Positions 1 to 13,730 of a stretch of 64,000 nt of DNA are shown one piece after another. The stretch comes from Montifringilla adamsi (taxonomy: Eukaryota; Chordata; Aves; Passeriformes; Passeridae): contig JAGGNK010010225.1 of assembly GCA_017590115.1 (NCBI GenBank), forward strand, positions 4,154,001-4,218,000, in the 5' to 3' direction. Under the pieces are notes generated by a model. That model was not told the origin of the DNA and searched no databases. It saw only the letters and a program-made list of their open reading frames with translations. Within the stretch, counting starts at the first letter, position 1. Every line of letters starts with the position of its first letter. The position numbers and the translations under genes were made by a program.

Positions 1-1481
1 ATGCTTAAGTTTCCATTCCGAATGTATTTGTAAACATCTCACATCTCTAATGTAATTTTATCAAATAATTGCAGTCACAAAATTCTTCAATATTTATAGG
101 AAAACAAAAGATCTAGAGATCATTGTCACTTCCAGTTTTGCCAGTAACCTGGATATTGCCTTGAAATTTAACAAAACCACAATGGGTTAGAAGTGGCTGA
201 AGACCTACAAACTATCATCAGTGAAGTAAGAAACTGGATCTCATGGCCTAATAAATATTTCCATCCCTGTTCCTAGACACCCAGGACAGCGCTATTATTT
301 TAAAAAATCCTCTCCAAGATGTTATGAACAGAAAGTAACACAGATATTTTTGACTTCTTAAATATTGTACCTGCAAAAATCTAGACCTTCCTGCCTGATC
401 TTCGCACCCTACTTAGCTAGGCAAGGCTTTGCTGAAATCTGTGACAGTTTTGACTGAATAAGGGCAGCAGAATTTGATCCCATGATAATAATACAAAAAT
501 CTGAATTCCAAACAAGGTGTATGCCAGAAATTCCTTGTAAAAGGAGTTTACAATCTTTTCTTTCTTTTTTTTTTAGCAGAACAATATGGCAGAGAAACAG
601 ACTGTCAGACACTTCCAGAATCAGTGTTTCAAACACAACAAATATTCATTTTATACAGTGGAGTACAAAGCAATGAATCATGTTGCATGTGAAGTGCAAA
701 AATCAAGAAGAGGTAATGAATATTACAGGTTGTAATATCAACCTTCTACCAGTTCTACTCAGGTTCAGTCCTTGAACTAACTCCCAGGTTAGTTCCTTCT
801 GCAACAGTCTAGCTTTCTTTTTAGAGTACAAGGGATTTCTAGTTAAATAACACATCTCCATCATATCCTTATTAGTTGTGATTCCATTTGACTTCTAGTA
901 TTACAGCAATTGCAAATGACACAAAGCAAGAAAGAAAGCATTTCTATAACCGATCAAAGCTCTGTGGTCTGCCAGCTCCATTGCCTTATCACCAGTAACT
1001 AGTGGTTGCTGTGACAAGGAAAGGCACAAAACCCCCTGATTACTGAAAAATGAGAGAAAGGTCCTCTCCCTTTTGACAGGGACAAGGCAATAAATCTATT
1101 TTGTAGGCTGCATTGACAGTCAGGTGAAAGCAAGTGAAAAAGGCCACAATCAAGGCAGGTCAAGGTGAGCAAGTAAAAAAAGATTAAAAACCCATCTGTA
1201 CCAAGGGTGAAATGAATGGGAATGCAGTCCAGGGTCATCAAAATAGGGATCAAAACAGCAGAGTAGGCTCCAGGAAATGAGTGGGCAGAGTATAAGCAGG
1301 ATCATATGAGTAAAGACTGTGCACTCCCTGCCACTTAATGGGTGCCTGATGGTGAAAGCTAGACCTGGGCAGAGTAGTCCCCAAGTTTAACTGCCAGTGG
1401 GGCAGTTAAACTCCTGAAAGCTCATACTTTCTCATCCCCTAGGGAAGCTAGTCTAAAGCCTCTTGAAACTTGATTTTTTTC
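1..1481. other. Non-coding AT-rich DNA, nothing recognised
   Basis: Open frames here are 84 codons or shorter, with no domain signature, start context or splice pattern I can defend. I see no repeat family, RNA gene or strong regulatory motif. The sequence reads as neutral intergenic or intronic DNA. Confidence 0.55.
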
Positions 1482-1509
1482 CCCCTCTCCCAACCCCATT
1501 TTTTTCGTT

Positions 1510-1553
<44 letters not shown>

Positions 1554-1660
1554 TCCTATAATTCCCTGTGGTATCTTTTATAGGAAAATAACATGCTGAG
1601 GGGCTTGTGTTTGGGTTTGTTTTTTTTGGTTTTTTTGTTTTGTTTTTTTTTAAGGAAATT
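1482..1660. repeat. T-rich low-complexity tract with a 38-nt poly-T
   Basis: An uninterrupted run of 38 T spans 1512-1549. It is followed by T-rich sequence with scattered G to about 1655. On the minus strand this is a poly-A run, so a retroposed-transcript tail was considered. The minus-strand sequence leading into it shows no recognisable gene, and birds have little poly-A-tailed retrotransposition, so a simple homopolymer expansion is the plainer reading. The lysine run in a minus-strand frame across this region is a translation of the homopolymer. Confidence 0.85.
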
Positions 1661-4462
1661 ATCTTGCTGGTGTCTTTTTGACATTTAAAGTGAAGGCATT
1701 CCTGCACAAAGATCCTACAGCAGCGGGCAGAGGAGATCAAAGCCAGGCTGCTGGTCCCACACCAGCTCCCCACTATCCTACGCAGGGGCAACTTCATATG
1801 CACTTGAAGACTATCTGAGAATTCCCAGATTGGTAACACATCCAGATGGCAGTGACAGAAACACCTGTTTTAAAATCAGGGTTATAAACCGAATGCAGCT
1901 TTTAGGATGAAATCTTGCTTTCCTCTTGATCACAGCATTAAAGAATTTGTTGAGCATTACATGAAGAAATCAGTGGTGTTCCTAAGACTGTTGAAATCTT
2001 TGTAGGGGTTGGGCCATGCAGGAGGTGCCAAATCAGGATTGGAGTTGTAATCTTTAATTACTAAGGAAAGAAAAATAATGTAGAGATTTTTTCTTCTTTG
2101 TGAATGAGTGTGCACACAGATATTTCCCTTCTGGTTAGTAAATATCACACACTGACTTTGAGCCATCATTTGCCATATGATGTGTGAGAATATTTTGTTG
2201 CTCTCTTTAAGGATTTATTCCTATTTGGAAGAAAATGGAGGTTAGTTGTGAGCAGGGTGGCACTACTGACAAATCTGCTAAGCCAAGTGCTTTGTTCTTC
2301 ATGAGCAAGTAAGATAAAGAAAGCTGCGCAGAGTGAGTGCTGCAGACTGAGGCCCTGAATAGATGGTCCTTAGAAATATTCATTTGAGCATTTGGAGGCA
2401 TTTCTACCAGGGGCTGCTCCTGTGATTCATTGATTCGTTTCTAATCTCTCCCACCTGCAAATCAACAATCCAGCTGGCTGGCGGCAAAGACAAGCATAAA
2501 TCTTGTAAGTAGCCCAGCTTTTGCATTCCCTGATTTGCCCTGAAGTTGAAGATGCTTTAAGTCACATTTTTTAAACATTTTGGAAAGCCATGCATGACAT
2601 ACTAAATAATCACTGGAAAAATTTTTAAAAACCCAAACCCCAAAAGTTCTTCTGGAGCTATAATTAAAAGTTCTGTTGAGTTTGGTGTAAGGCATGCTGT
2701 ACATCAGCCAGAAATGAAGCCAATGGACTGAAACGAGTACAGAGGCTTGGAATTAAGGCCAGTGTTATGAGTAGACAGAAATTTCTTCATGAAGCAGCTT
2801 TGCACATTTATTTGTAAGATAGTCCTTAAACCTAGAAACTCTGTAGAGAGCCCCTCACTTCTGAAGGATTCTGACGCCAGTGGGCAGGTTTTTGTGCTGC
2901 CCATTAATAGCTCACTCAGGTGGTGTCCAAGGCTCAGCACAGGAACCACAGGAACTGTGGATTTAATGGGTTTCTGCTGCCTATGTGGTAACTGCACTGC
3001 TCCAGAGCTGCCTTGTCTGGAAGCAATGTTTGCTTTAGGAGAACTTCACAGGTCTCCTCTGCACTTCTGCTACAGATAAGCAGCACAGGATTGCTCCAGA
3101 TACCCATCTCACTCCACCCAGAATCCACCAGGGTGTCAGGCTGTTCATTTTTGAGGGTGTCCAAAACCACAGATTTTGCATGTCAGCACACCCTGTGGAG
3201 CAGGGACTCAGCGATTCAGCCAGGTCAGCTGCGGAGCAGCAACATTTTCTGGTCTGCAGGCACATCAGCCTCACCTAAAGGGAGCCCATCCACTTCCACT
3301 GACTATCCTAAGTCAACATTTAACAAACTTGCATACCAGCAGCACAGAAGCTGCTGCTTTCACTGCAAATCAGAGCCAGGCATGTGACAGAACGATCATT
3401 TCTGCTGAAGAATCTCTGCATTTTGGTTTCTGAAATGTTACACAACAAAGTAATAATCATGGCCTTTCTTGAAGGACAGTTAGGTAACACATTCATTAAA
3501 GCTTAGTTGAAGGAGCCTCTCAGAGATCAAAGACTTCATCTATAGCACTCTGTTCTTGCAAAAGTGACATTTAAGACCTCTGGATATTTTTAAATACCAT
3601 GTTTACTATTTTTCCTCACAGCAAAGGAAGAAAATGTGCACAACAGTACACATTACTGCTTCACTACGTCTCCTTTTCAGCGATCCCAAGATAAAAATGC
3701 AAATATTCATATTAAAAAAATATATGAGACAATGTACACAGATTTAACAAGTGGAAAAAATTATAAACAATCGTATTAAAGTGTGCAGCCAACACCTGAC
3801 ACCACAGCAAGGATTTCCTGTGAAATTCAAAGGCTTCAAATTCAAACACCTCAGCCGTTTTCAAAGGAGACTAATGTCATTACATGCCAACTTCACTGAT
3901 CCTCTTCTTGTGGCCTTCATCTACCCCTGCCTGAGTAGCAGCAAAAGAACACATTTTTTTTCCTTCCAAAATAGTTTGTTTTCTGCTGAAACTTGAAGGA
4001 CTGCATATGGTATGGATTGATAATGCACATTTGGTAATGAATCCACTTCCAGTGCTGGTAGTGCTGTGGGACAAATGTGCTAGAGAGGACAAATGTAATT
4101 TCTCAATAGGAATATCCACTTGTCATAAGAAAGAAGACTGAACAGATGTGAGAAAGAGAGTTTTGCAGACCAGTTCAGCTCTTACTGTCCTTTCCCTTTC
4201 ATATAACTATGGCAGCACTGAGGGCTGTGCAGCGAAAGAGGCATCTACCCCACTTGCCAGTTCTCACTTCTCTCTCTAACCAGTCAGACAATGAGGACAA
4301 AAAGCTCATCAACATTTTCCATCTTTCTCATATTAGAGGGGGCAAAGAAGATCAGTAATGAAAGGGTAACCTCTTCCCAGTTTATCAAGGACTGTGGATG
4401 CAGGACCTATTCCAGGTTATCACTTTTCAGCCCTCTCTGCTTGCTATGAATAAAGCCCTTGG
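1661..4462. other. Non-coding DNA, nothing recognised
   Basis: About 2700-3400 is slightly richer in G+C and holds several overlapping open frames on both strands (longest 124 codons, 3013-3387 plus). Their products show no family resemblance and the frames on the two strands shadow each other. No repeat element was recognised. Confidence 0.5.
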
Positions 4463-4498
4463 ACAAACAAACAAACAAACAAAACAAAAAAAAAAAAC
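4463..4498. repeat. (CAAA)n / A-rich simple repeat
   Basis: Four to five CAAA units run directly into an A-rich tract that includes an uninterrupted A run. It is a simple sequence repeat with no flanking element recognised. Confidence 0.85.
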
Positions 4499-7400
4499 AG
4501 GACAGAAAACAAAGAGATTTTTAAAAAGAAAGAAGTCTGTATATGCCACAGAACCAAACACAAACAGCACAAGCGGACTCACAGCTCTCTAACTAATGAG
4601 GTCCCTGGTATTTTTTGGGCTGGTTGGCTTGTCAGGGACAGGAGGGACCTGGTAGCTGCACTAGGGCCAGTCACACAGGGGAAAGGAACAGAGGAGAAAA
4701 AAAATGAATGGGATTAAGAGACAACAAAGCCAGGGGCTTAGAAAAAGACCTTTAACAACATGGCCATTAGATTAGAAATCTAGAAGCTGCTTTAGGCAGC
4801 ACTTGAACAACTCATAATAGGAAGAAAAAGTAATATAAAAGGAAGACAAAGCCTTTTGAACAACATGAGTATTTTCTTTCTATTCCTGAAATAGACAAAA
4901 TAATGTCTGTGGTGGCTTTTCTCCTAGCTGGAATCATATCCTTTCGTTGTAATATGCATAAATAGTTTATTGAGGTTGGTTCAATTTTTCCCAGAAACTA
5001 TAAGAGATCAGCATCCCATTTTTCTCGGTGAAGTAAAAACACAAAGCAAAGAAATATTGTTGCCCCACAGTGTTAATAATCTGAGGAGATAAAATAAAGG
5101 GTGAGAGAAAGTAATTATCATTTCTGAGAGAGAAAAGAGGGAGTGGGCACATGTCTAGCTGCAGTTCTGACTGCAGGTGGTAAGGGCTGCACACTATTCT
5201 GCCCTGTGCTACCTGGAGAGAAAGAGAGTAGTGAATCCATACCTTTGATTAGCCTGTCTTAAGACAGACACAAAATGCTGAAAGAAAATAAAACTTTCCT
5301 GAAATCACACATTCGAGACTGGAGTTTATCCTCCACAGAAATACTGAAAGTACAATAAAATGCCTTGGAGCGCACTGCTTTAGTTTGGAAAAAATAAACC
5401 ACACAAAAATGGGGTTAATCTGGAAATGATTTTTCTATGCAGATTTGTTTTTCACTGGAAGAAGCTTACCAGGTTTTAAAAATTTGTCTTAGCTACACAG
5501 AAAACATTTCACAAACAGGAGGACTAATTTTTCATCTCCTATCCTGAGGGCACTTAACTCAAAAACCCTAAATTCACAACCAATTTATCTTCACAGGTGT
5601 CTGAAAACATAGCATGCCTTAGCATTTTGATGCCCGCTGGCTCTTCCAGCAATGTGAAAGCTATCCAAGGGAAAAACATTGTTTGCCAGAAATAACACTC
5701 CAAGGAATCTCTTTGTTCATTTTCTCTTGGGTAATGCCAGTACTTCCTCCTAGATTCTATCATTCACAGAATAGCTTGGGAGGAGCTCACAATGCAGAAG
5801 TCACAACCACTGCCCTCCAACAATACTGGCCAAACAGCCCATAACTACTCTGTTTCTCTTCTCTTCCAGAGCACAATGCAGTGGCAATAACATGTCCAAA
5901 GCACCACAGGCAGTGCCACCACTGCATTGCAACACTGACTAGTTGTCTCTCTAAAGCCATTCCTACAGGACATTTCATTATCAGTACTGTTTCAAAGTAG
6001 TGGAATGAAAATTATCTAGCACATGTTTTTCAGGGCCTTCAGTATTTTTTCCAGAATAAAATTACATTTAAATATCTCTGGTCCTCTTTCATGCAAATAC
6101 TCCTGTTAAGAGTAAAGCAGCAGTTTGCATTATAGTCCACAGAAAATGTATATGTGCCTGCATATCTGATGAATGCCAATAGGAAAACTCTAACAACAGG
6201 AAACAACACAGAGCAATAAAAGCTTTTGAGGAAGGTGGGAAAGGAAATCCTGGCTGAGGAGATACAGGTTTTACAAATAAACTGAAGAAACACATTTCTG
6301 TTTCTTGTCAGACTAGCCAAAAGAGCACAAAGAAATAATCCCATCATATTTGAGATGCACTAAGTGCATTCTTATGCCAAACATACATTCAATGGTAGCA
6401 GAATTCAGCCTGCACACTAGAAATACAGAAAGGTACATTATAAGTTATTTCCTGTATACATCCCATATATATGCTTTTTTTCCCAAAGACAGATCTTCTC
6501 AGTAGTTTCTTCCCATTAACTTTAGAAATCTTCTTGAATAGTCTATATTGGAAATATATTCTGTCCTAGGTTCCTTACAGTCAAAGGAAAGTCACTGGCT
6601 TTTCCAGAGTAAAGTTAAACTCTGCAGACACCTATGAGGATTATCAAGGAAACCTGAGCCAGGTATGGCTGCATCTCAAAGGCAAACAGAGGCAGTGGGC
6701 AGAGCATGACATGCCTGGTCATCCTCACTATCCCAACAGGAACACTTGTCTGCTGGCTTCTCCCTCCCTGTATCAACATGCCAGGGCACAGGGACTGAGA
6801 GGGTGGTGCACACCTAGGTCTTGCCTGAGCAAAGAACCTGATTTCTCCCTGACCTCCAGATTCATCCCACACACCTAACCTGAATCCAGGGTAAGCACCA
6901 AAACTTAGGCAGCCAAAACGGAGCCTTTACATCTGACCTGTATTTAGAGTGGCACCACGCCACTCCCACTGACACCAATTTTGCCTGCCTTAGGTAAGGA
7001 TCTGTACCCACACCCACATAAAAAGGCAAGGATTGAAAGGATTATATGCATACACAATGGAAAAAACACAGTAAAATATGTAAATAAAGAACAGTGCCTT
7101 TCAAATTCTATTTTAAAACCTGTGTGGGTTTCTCTGATCTTCTCTCCCCCTCACCTTTTCCCCCTGTTAGCACAACTGAAAGCAGAACAGAGAAATACAA
7201 AAAAAAAAAATTCAAGTGTGTCATTTTAGCTGCCTGAAGCACTTTTAACTTAGTGTGCTTTTGGTACAGCTAAAACAGAATTTGATAATGCCATGCAGTC
7301 TATCATTGTAGGTTGCACTAAAGGATTAATTGAAGGTTTATGCTGCAGAGTGCTATGCTATTCTTATAAACAAAACCCCGTTACCTCAGTTACTGAGGCT

Positions 7401-8233
7401 GTAAGTTTTTGAGTTCAGTGATTTGCATTTTTCATACACTTCTAGTGACTAAGGGGGTGTTGGAGCAAGATTTAGGGGACTGTTATGCTGGAATAATTTA
7501 TTTTACATTTCATGTTAGATTATTTATAGCCTTTTTTAAAAAAAGCAAAGCAAAACAAAAACTAGAACTAAAACTGAAGAACAAAAATCAAGTCAGTGTC
7601 AATGCTGTGTTTGTTTTATTCTCCTCCATCTCCATTCCTTCATCTTACACAGACCTCCTGGCAGCCTTTCTTATCTGGATTCACAAAATAGGCTTCCTCT
7701 TATCATTTTCAATTTCTTAAAGACTTGTTTTACCTGCAGTGTCCATTATATGTTGATCAACCAAGCTGGTGGAAGAGAGAACTTCTCTGCTTTCATTGCA
7801 GCTTTCACGCTTCTTCATGCAGAGCCTTAGCTTTTCCTTTTTCAGTTGCTGAACCTGGACACTCTTAAAGATGGGATGTTCTTATTCTGAGAGTTTGCAC
7901 CTGGCTGAAAACACCACCAGCACTGAGCAGATCCCATAAAGGTTATAAGTGAATGCTATTCAGAATTCTCCTGAAATCATGCTGAAACGTAATCCTACAT
8001 TCACAGTTTTTAGTCCAAAACTTTGCAAAGCCTGAATCCTTCATTGTTGCTTTATCTGTTGCCTTATTTGACTTCATATACAACCCAAGCAAGAGAGAAT
8101 AAGCCCAGGAGAGCATTTGTACTTTTGCCTGTGACAAAGTCACAGACTACAGAAAGTCCAATAAAAATTCTTCAATATGAGGAATTGTAAACCAATGCTA
8201 TTACATGCATTTGAAAACATACATTCCACTTTT
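4499..8233. other. Non-coding DNA, nothing recognised
   Basis: Open frames reach only about 100 codons (for example 6039-6347 minus and 7409-7720 plus) and have no recognisable domain. Short A runs occur near 7199-7210. I see no transposable element, RNA gene or candidate regulatory cluster. Confidence 0.5.
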
Positions 8234-8269
8234 AACTTTTGATAATAACTTTTGATAATAACTTTTGAT
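8234..8269. repeat. 13-bp tandem repeat, 2.8 copies
   Basis: The unit AACTTTTGATAAT occurs at 8234-8246 and 8247-8259, followed by a partial third copy at 8260-8269. The copies are identical where they overlap, which indicates recent duplication or active slippage. Confidence 0.9.
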
Positions 8270-11200
8270 GTAAGACAAGTTTGTCACATTTTGAGTAAAT
8301 TTAACTTGATGCACGCTTCTGGAGATGGAAGGGAAAATATACAAAGTTCTTTGGATTATGTAGTATATTTTCCCCAATCACTGCCCAGTTCTGCTCTTGT
8401 GACTGCTTTGGGATAATGACATCAGAGTAACACAGCTTAAGACAGAAAGCATAGTATATGGAGTTATTTTCAAGAAAATAGAGAGTAACCTGCAAGATTC
8501 TGCAATAACCAGACAAAATCCTGATGTAGGGAGACCTAAACAGTAGCCCATGGGATAGGGGTGTGATCTGCTGCCAGACAGGCTGGAATATCCAGGGAAA
8601 GGTGAGCCAGCTCAAACCAGGCTCGCCACAAGAATCAAGACTGTGTTCCTCCAAGCCCAAGTTTGCCTGCAGATGGGCTCACTTGTCACAGAAATTCAAC
8701 AGTGGCTCACCAGATTAATTCTAGAGGATGCAGTTGAAGAGGTGCTAAGCTACCACAGCACTGCTTGACGCTGGGGCAGCTGCACATGTGAAGAGCCGTA
8801 ACTTATGCATTGACCTCCACAGAACTTTACACTTTGCCTCTCCTGGCAGGCAGCAGAAGCAAGTTGTGGGACCAGCCTTCAGCTGGTAAAAAACAGCATC
8901 AGTCCATTCATTTTGTCAGAGTAGTATTAAGTCCTAGAATACAGCTGTCCTCCTGCCAGTCTGTCACTAGCAATCATCTTTTGCTAAGGAAAATACCATT
9001 TTATATTGTTCAGGGTTCTCCAAATAAAACAAATGCTATTCTGTTAAAAGAAATTCCATCAGTGATTAAATAAAACCTGAACTGCATAGTTATAATCTTG
9101 TCACCACTCTTGAGAAAAATGGAGAACAAATGCTTGCCTGAAGTTTATATATAGTATAACTCCAGGGCAGTGGGGATTTCCTACACAGAGGCATTTTCCT
9201 GGATACATAGCAATACTTCACAGGAAAGGCCTGCCCTGATACCTGGCAGATATATTTGAGATTTTTCTGATAAAGCCTGAGTTTAGGTCTGCCACCTACT
9301 CAGTTTGCTGCGTTAGTGATGATGGTGCTGGCAATGCTAGTCATAATTTTTATGGCCTTTTTCTTCATAATCAATATCCAGAGAAAGGGAAAGAAGAGCA
9401 ATGAGAATTTCTGGGAATTTGAGAATTACTTTCAGAGCACCGCTAGAAAATTAATGAAAAATACATCCTTGAACATCCATGGCTACTAATACCATTGTAA
9501 TGAAAGTCATCAGGCCTTAGAAAATTTGGGTATGGAAAGATAAAAACTAGTTACAAAATCTCGTGTAATGGGTAAGTGTGACTGGACTCAGTTCCACAGA
9601 GGCTGATTCAACTGCTACAGTGTGCTGGGATTAAGTGGTGTTCACTACTCCTGTCTGACGTGAGGAAAGAAAGTGAAAACTTTAATTTTCAAATCATGGA
9701 AGATCCAGAGTGATGTAAATTAGAACGATGAACAGTAAACAGTAAATTGAAGTAAGGAAAAGTAAAACTCAAAATGCACTGGTCAGGCTAACACAATTGT
9801 GTAGATAAGGGAGTCAGGCAATTAAATATATCAAAATAATGTAATAGGGAGAGATTATGAAATAAGAAAGCTGAAAGAGTTTTAAATTTTTTTAAGAGGC
9901 ATTGTGATAAGTGCTGCTTCCTTTTAATATACCATAAGTCAGGACTAACTATTGCCATTATTGAACAAAATGAATGTCAGCAAAAAAATCAGATTATATA
10001 CCACTTCAGTCTGTGAGTATATTTTGAGTACTGTAACCTGAAGGAAATTATACCAATGCAATGGAATGAAAATGAATTTCAATCACTGTCTATACTTCTC
10101 GTTGCTTATGCTACAAAAAGGAACAGGCTTGCTACAGATATGGAAAAGATAAAACTGAGAAAATTGAGGGATATTAAATTTCTAACTACTTTAAAAAACA
10201 CCAAAACCACTCTACTGAAATCATACCAAGGAGAACAGAGATGGATGCAGAGGAGAACCATGACAAAGGCATGTGATCTATTTTGTACTTCCAGGATTGT
10301 CAGCTTTTTAAACTAATACAAAGGACAATAATGATGGTAACACACAAGATATTCTTGACACAAAGCAGTTAAGTAGAAAGAAGCCAATGTTAAACACAGA
10401 GTAGTCCTTAGAAAAGCAATATATAGCTATCAATTTATGGCACTCCATATGAGCACACAATACCATGGGCCAACTAAAAACAAGAAAATGGAAGTTGTGT
10501 GTTAAAACCATTCCAAGGAGGAGGAAACAGACAAGCTGGAGCTGTCAGAATTTATTAGATACTGGAAAGTAAAGTATGTACCTCCTAGCCAAAATCAGGG
10601 GAGATCATCCTAATGCCTCCTCTCTGCTAATGTATTCTGTAAAATCCAATTAATAAAACAAATTTTTTTAAAAAAGTACTTTTCATGCTATCCATTCTCA
10701 GACTGTAGGCAACTGGGAGAGGTAAGAATTAATATGAAATCTAATTAATTTTCTAAGTAATATAGTGTTTTCCTCAGCTTTGAATTTACTAATAGCATAA
10801 GTAAAGGCAATAATAAATAATTAATATTCTAAATAGGCATGGAAATAATATTTTTAGTTAGATGATCATCTAGTACCAAAATAATCTTTAATGCATTCTG
10901 CAATTGTATTATAAAGGTTGAAGACTATTGAAGTAAATTGAGCAATTCTTTGATGATTAAGTTTGTAGACTCTTTCCAACATTCCATTATTATTTTCAGG
11001 TCAAAATGACATGTCAATCAATGTATTCAAAACAAGACTAAAGTCATCTGTCAAGCTGGTTAATTCCATTTAATGCCATAGTTTATGTACAGAGCAGTGT
11101 TATAGACTAGACAATAGCTACTGTAAAGCTATTTGAGCTTTATTGAGCCAATTCACAGCATCCTTACTGAATACATACAAAACCCTTTTTCATAAATCTC

Positions 11201-13668
11201 CAATAAGATTAGGCTAGAATGACTTTTGCCCAAACATGAGTTTGAAAACAGAAAAAGAAGTCATAGTTTTAGGATATAAGAATTAGAGAGGGAAAATAGA
11301 GTTATAAAGCATGAAACCTGTCAAAGCCACCCTGAATTTAAGTGCTGGCTCAGTGTCAGATTAAAGAATAGTAGGATTAAAAAGAAACAAAATATTGTTT
11401 TCCCTCAGAAGACCCTAAAGCTGATGTACCAGTTCTGCAGATTTGTCTAGGCAGTGGACTTGCAAGATGTTAAATAAAAAAATGTCTCCCTCCTTTTATA
11501 TGACTTCCTTGTAGTAGAAAATTTTGTTCAGATATCTTGTGGTTCTTACAGTTTGAAATGGCCAGAGGTGTCATTGCAGAAGTTTAGGAGATCATCAATA
11601 CAGTTATCTTTATCCTCTTGTCATACCCAAAAGAATTATATGTATGTAGTGGCTTTGCACAAGTTTTATTCTCTGCTTCAAATGTCTCCCATGCTAAATA
11701 CATCACAGAGGGGTAATACATTACTCTGAGGTAATTTCTCTCTCTGCTTTTCCACTTTCTTATGAAGGCTTCAACAGGATGTCAATATTTTCACATTTAA
11801 CTCTTTGAAGACCTTTTTTAACCTAATAAATAAAAAGGCTGTATCTTACCTGTTTTTATGGTCTGAAAGTCTACACACCATTAATATCTAAAGCTGGTCC
11901 TCCTTCATTAAAAGATAGTTCATAATCATGAATTGTCTGTGCTCAAGATGGCAGGTAAATCATGAGGAAATAAGCAATAGATTCACTCCCTCTTAGTCAT
12001 ATCTGCTGATTATAATTCATCCTTATCTCAACTGCTGGAGCACACTTGCAATTAGCTGAGCCTAATCTTTCTGCAAACCAGTCCCTGTCCCAGAGAGTTT
12101 ACTGTCTAAATGATGAAGGCAAAGAGAAGCAGATAAAAATATGCCTTATGCACAGAATAAATAATCCAATAGTGGCAAATATAATTTGACTCCACGCCAT
12201 TTTTCTGGTTTTTCTTCTATGAATCAACACGATTGTATCAGGATGCCTTGTTCAGGAAGAGGGTAGGAGATCAAGCATGAAGTTTGGAGAAGAAGCTGGG
12301 GCAAAGAGCCCATGGACACTAGTGGTACCATGTTGAGTGTGATTAGTCCAGAAGAAACCCAGGCAGCATCAGCATTGTCACTGCTGATACTGTGCCACAT
12401 CTCGTTGACTTCTTGCAGTTTCTGCACACACACACTAAAAATTTTGACCACTAAAATGATAACAGAAGCTACAGGGTTTGCAGACTGAATTTATTCATCT
12501 CTTCACCAGCCCAGCAGACAAAAAGTAAATAATTGGAGAAAAGGCCGGGCAAGAGCCCACTCTTCTCTTGAACCAACAAAGCACCTGCATGTCTGTAGAA
12601 GGACTTTAGCACTCTTCAGTACAACAAAGTGAGAGAAGGCAGTTTGCAGAATCTGCCCCTGGAGAGGAGGTTTCTTCTGCAGTGGTACTGTAAAAGGAAT
12701 TTCTCTCATTGAAACACAGTGCAGGGAGCAAGTTCCACTCCCAAACCTGATACAATGGGGAGATCTTTCTTAAGAGGTCAAGCAAGTAAATTTTTCATAG
12801 TGTATTACTTCAGCACAATTTTAAAGAACTACTGGCAATCACAACTAAGGCTGCAGTGGCTAAACTCTTCCCATAAAATAAAAAGTGAACAAATGACAAA
12901 CCAGGTTTGATTCCTCTGACAAGTCACTTTTTACATTTTGGAGTAGACTCTTTGGTCACGTCTAGACATAAATAGTACCTGGCTAATGATGAAAAAGAGC
13001 AAATTCTCTTACAACACGTAGGGATAGTGGTATTCAAGTGCCTGCTGTTATTTTGCCCTCAGCTTTTCAGACTGAACATACTGTAGCAACACAATATCGT
13101 AGCAGGTAGAAAGAGTACAAAGTAGTTTTGTATAGACCTGCTTTGTGAATCTGGTCCTCTTTTTCCTATTAAATAAGAGTCCTGATGATTCTGTTTGGCA
13201 AGATTATTTTTCTTTTATATCTTAAACTCATTAAATTTAATGAATGTATTAAAGGTCAGAGGCATAAAGGAAGCATTTACCACTACAGCACAATGTGAGA
13301 AAGCTGAAAAATATCAGCTATAATGAACACAGTCAAGAAACCTTTAATGACACTGCATTATTTAAGGCCATGTCTCCACAATTTAAACTGTGTATTTTGC
13401 TGAAAGTGCAGTTAAGAAAAGTCTAAAACAAGGACACAAGGAACACATTGCAACTAAATATTATTGGAGGAAATCTAGAAGAAATAATTCAAATTTCCAG
13501 AGTAAGAAGTACCACTAGCAAACAGAGAAATGAGAAAGTGAATGTTAATACATATTACTGCACAATTACTTTCTTTTATTGCTTCCTAATCATGACTTCT
13601 AACATAATGTGAAAAGGCAAAGAAAAAAGTTAAGTTCAGAATATTCAGAATATCAAAATGCCTCATCT
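8270..13668. other. Non-coding AT-rich DNA
   Basis: The longest open frame is 119 codons (8301-8660 minus) and has no domain. About 11985-12070 contains several AT-core homeodomain-like motifs (for example TGATTATAATTC and GCAATTAGC) and could be part of a conserved non-coding element, but the evidence is weak. No transposable element was recognised. Confidence 0.5.
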
Positions 13669-13730
13669 TAAAAAAAATAAATAAATTAATTAAAAAAAAA
13701 AAAAAAAAGAGGGCGAGAGAGAGAGAAAAA
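13669..13730. repeat. Compound poly-A / (GA)n low-complexity tract
   Basis: An A-rich and (ATAA)-like stretch leads into a long A run at about 13692-13708, then into GA dinucleotide repeats to 13730. The second half is purine-only on the plus strand apart from one C. It is a simple repeat, probably length-polymorphic. Confidence 0.85.

Noticed and set aside
1453..1839. 128-codon minus-strand frame ending in a long lysine run
   Set aside because: The lysine run is the translated poly-T tract and the rest has no recognisable family.
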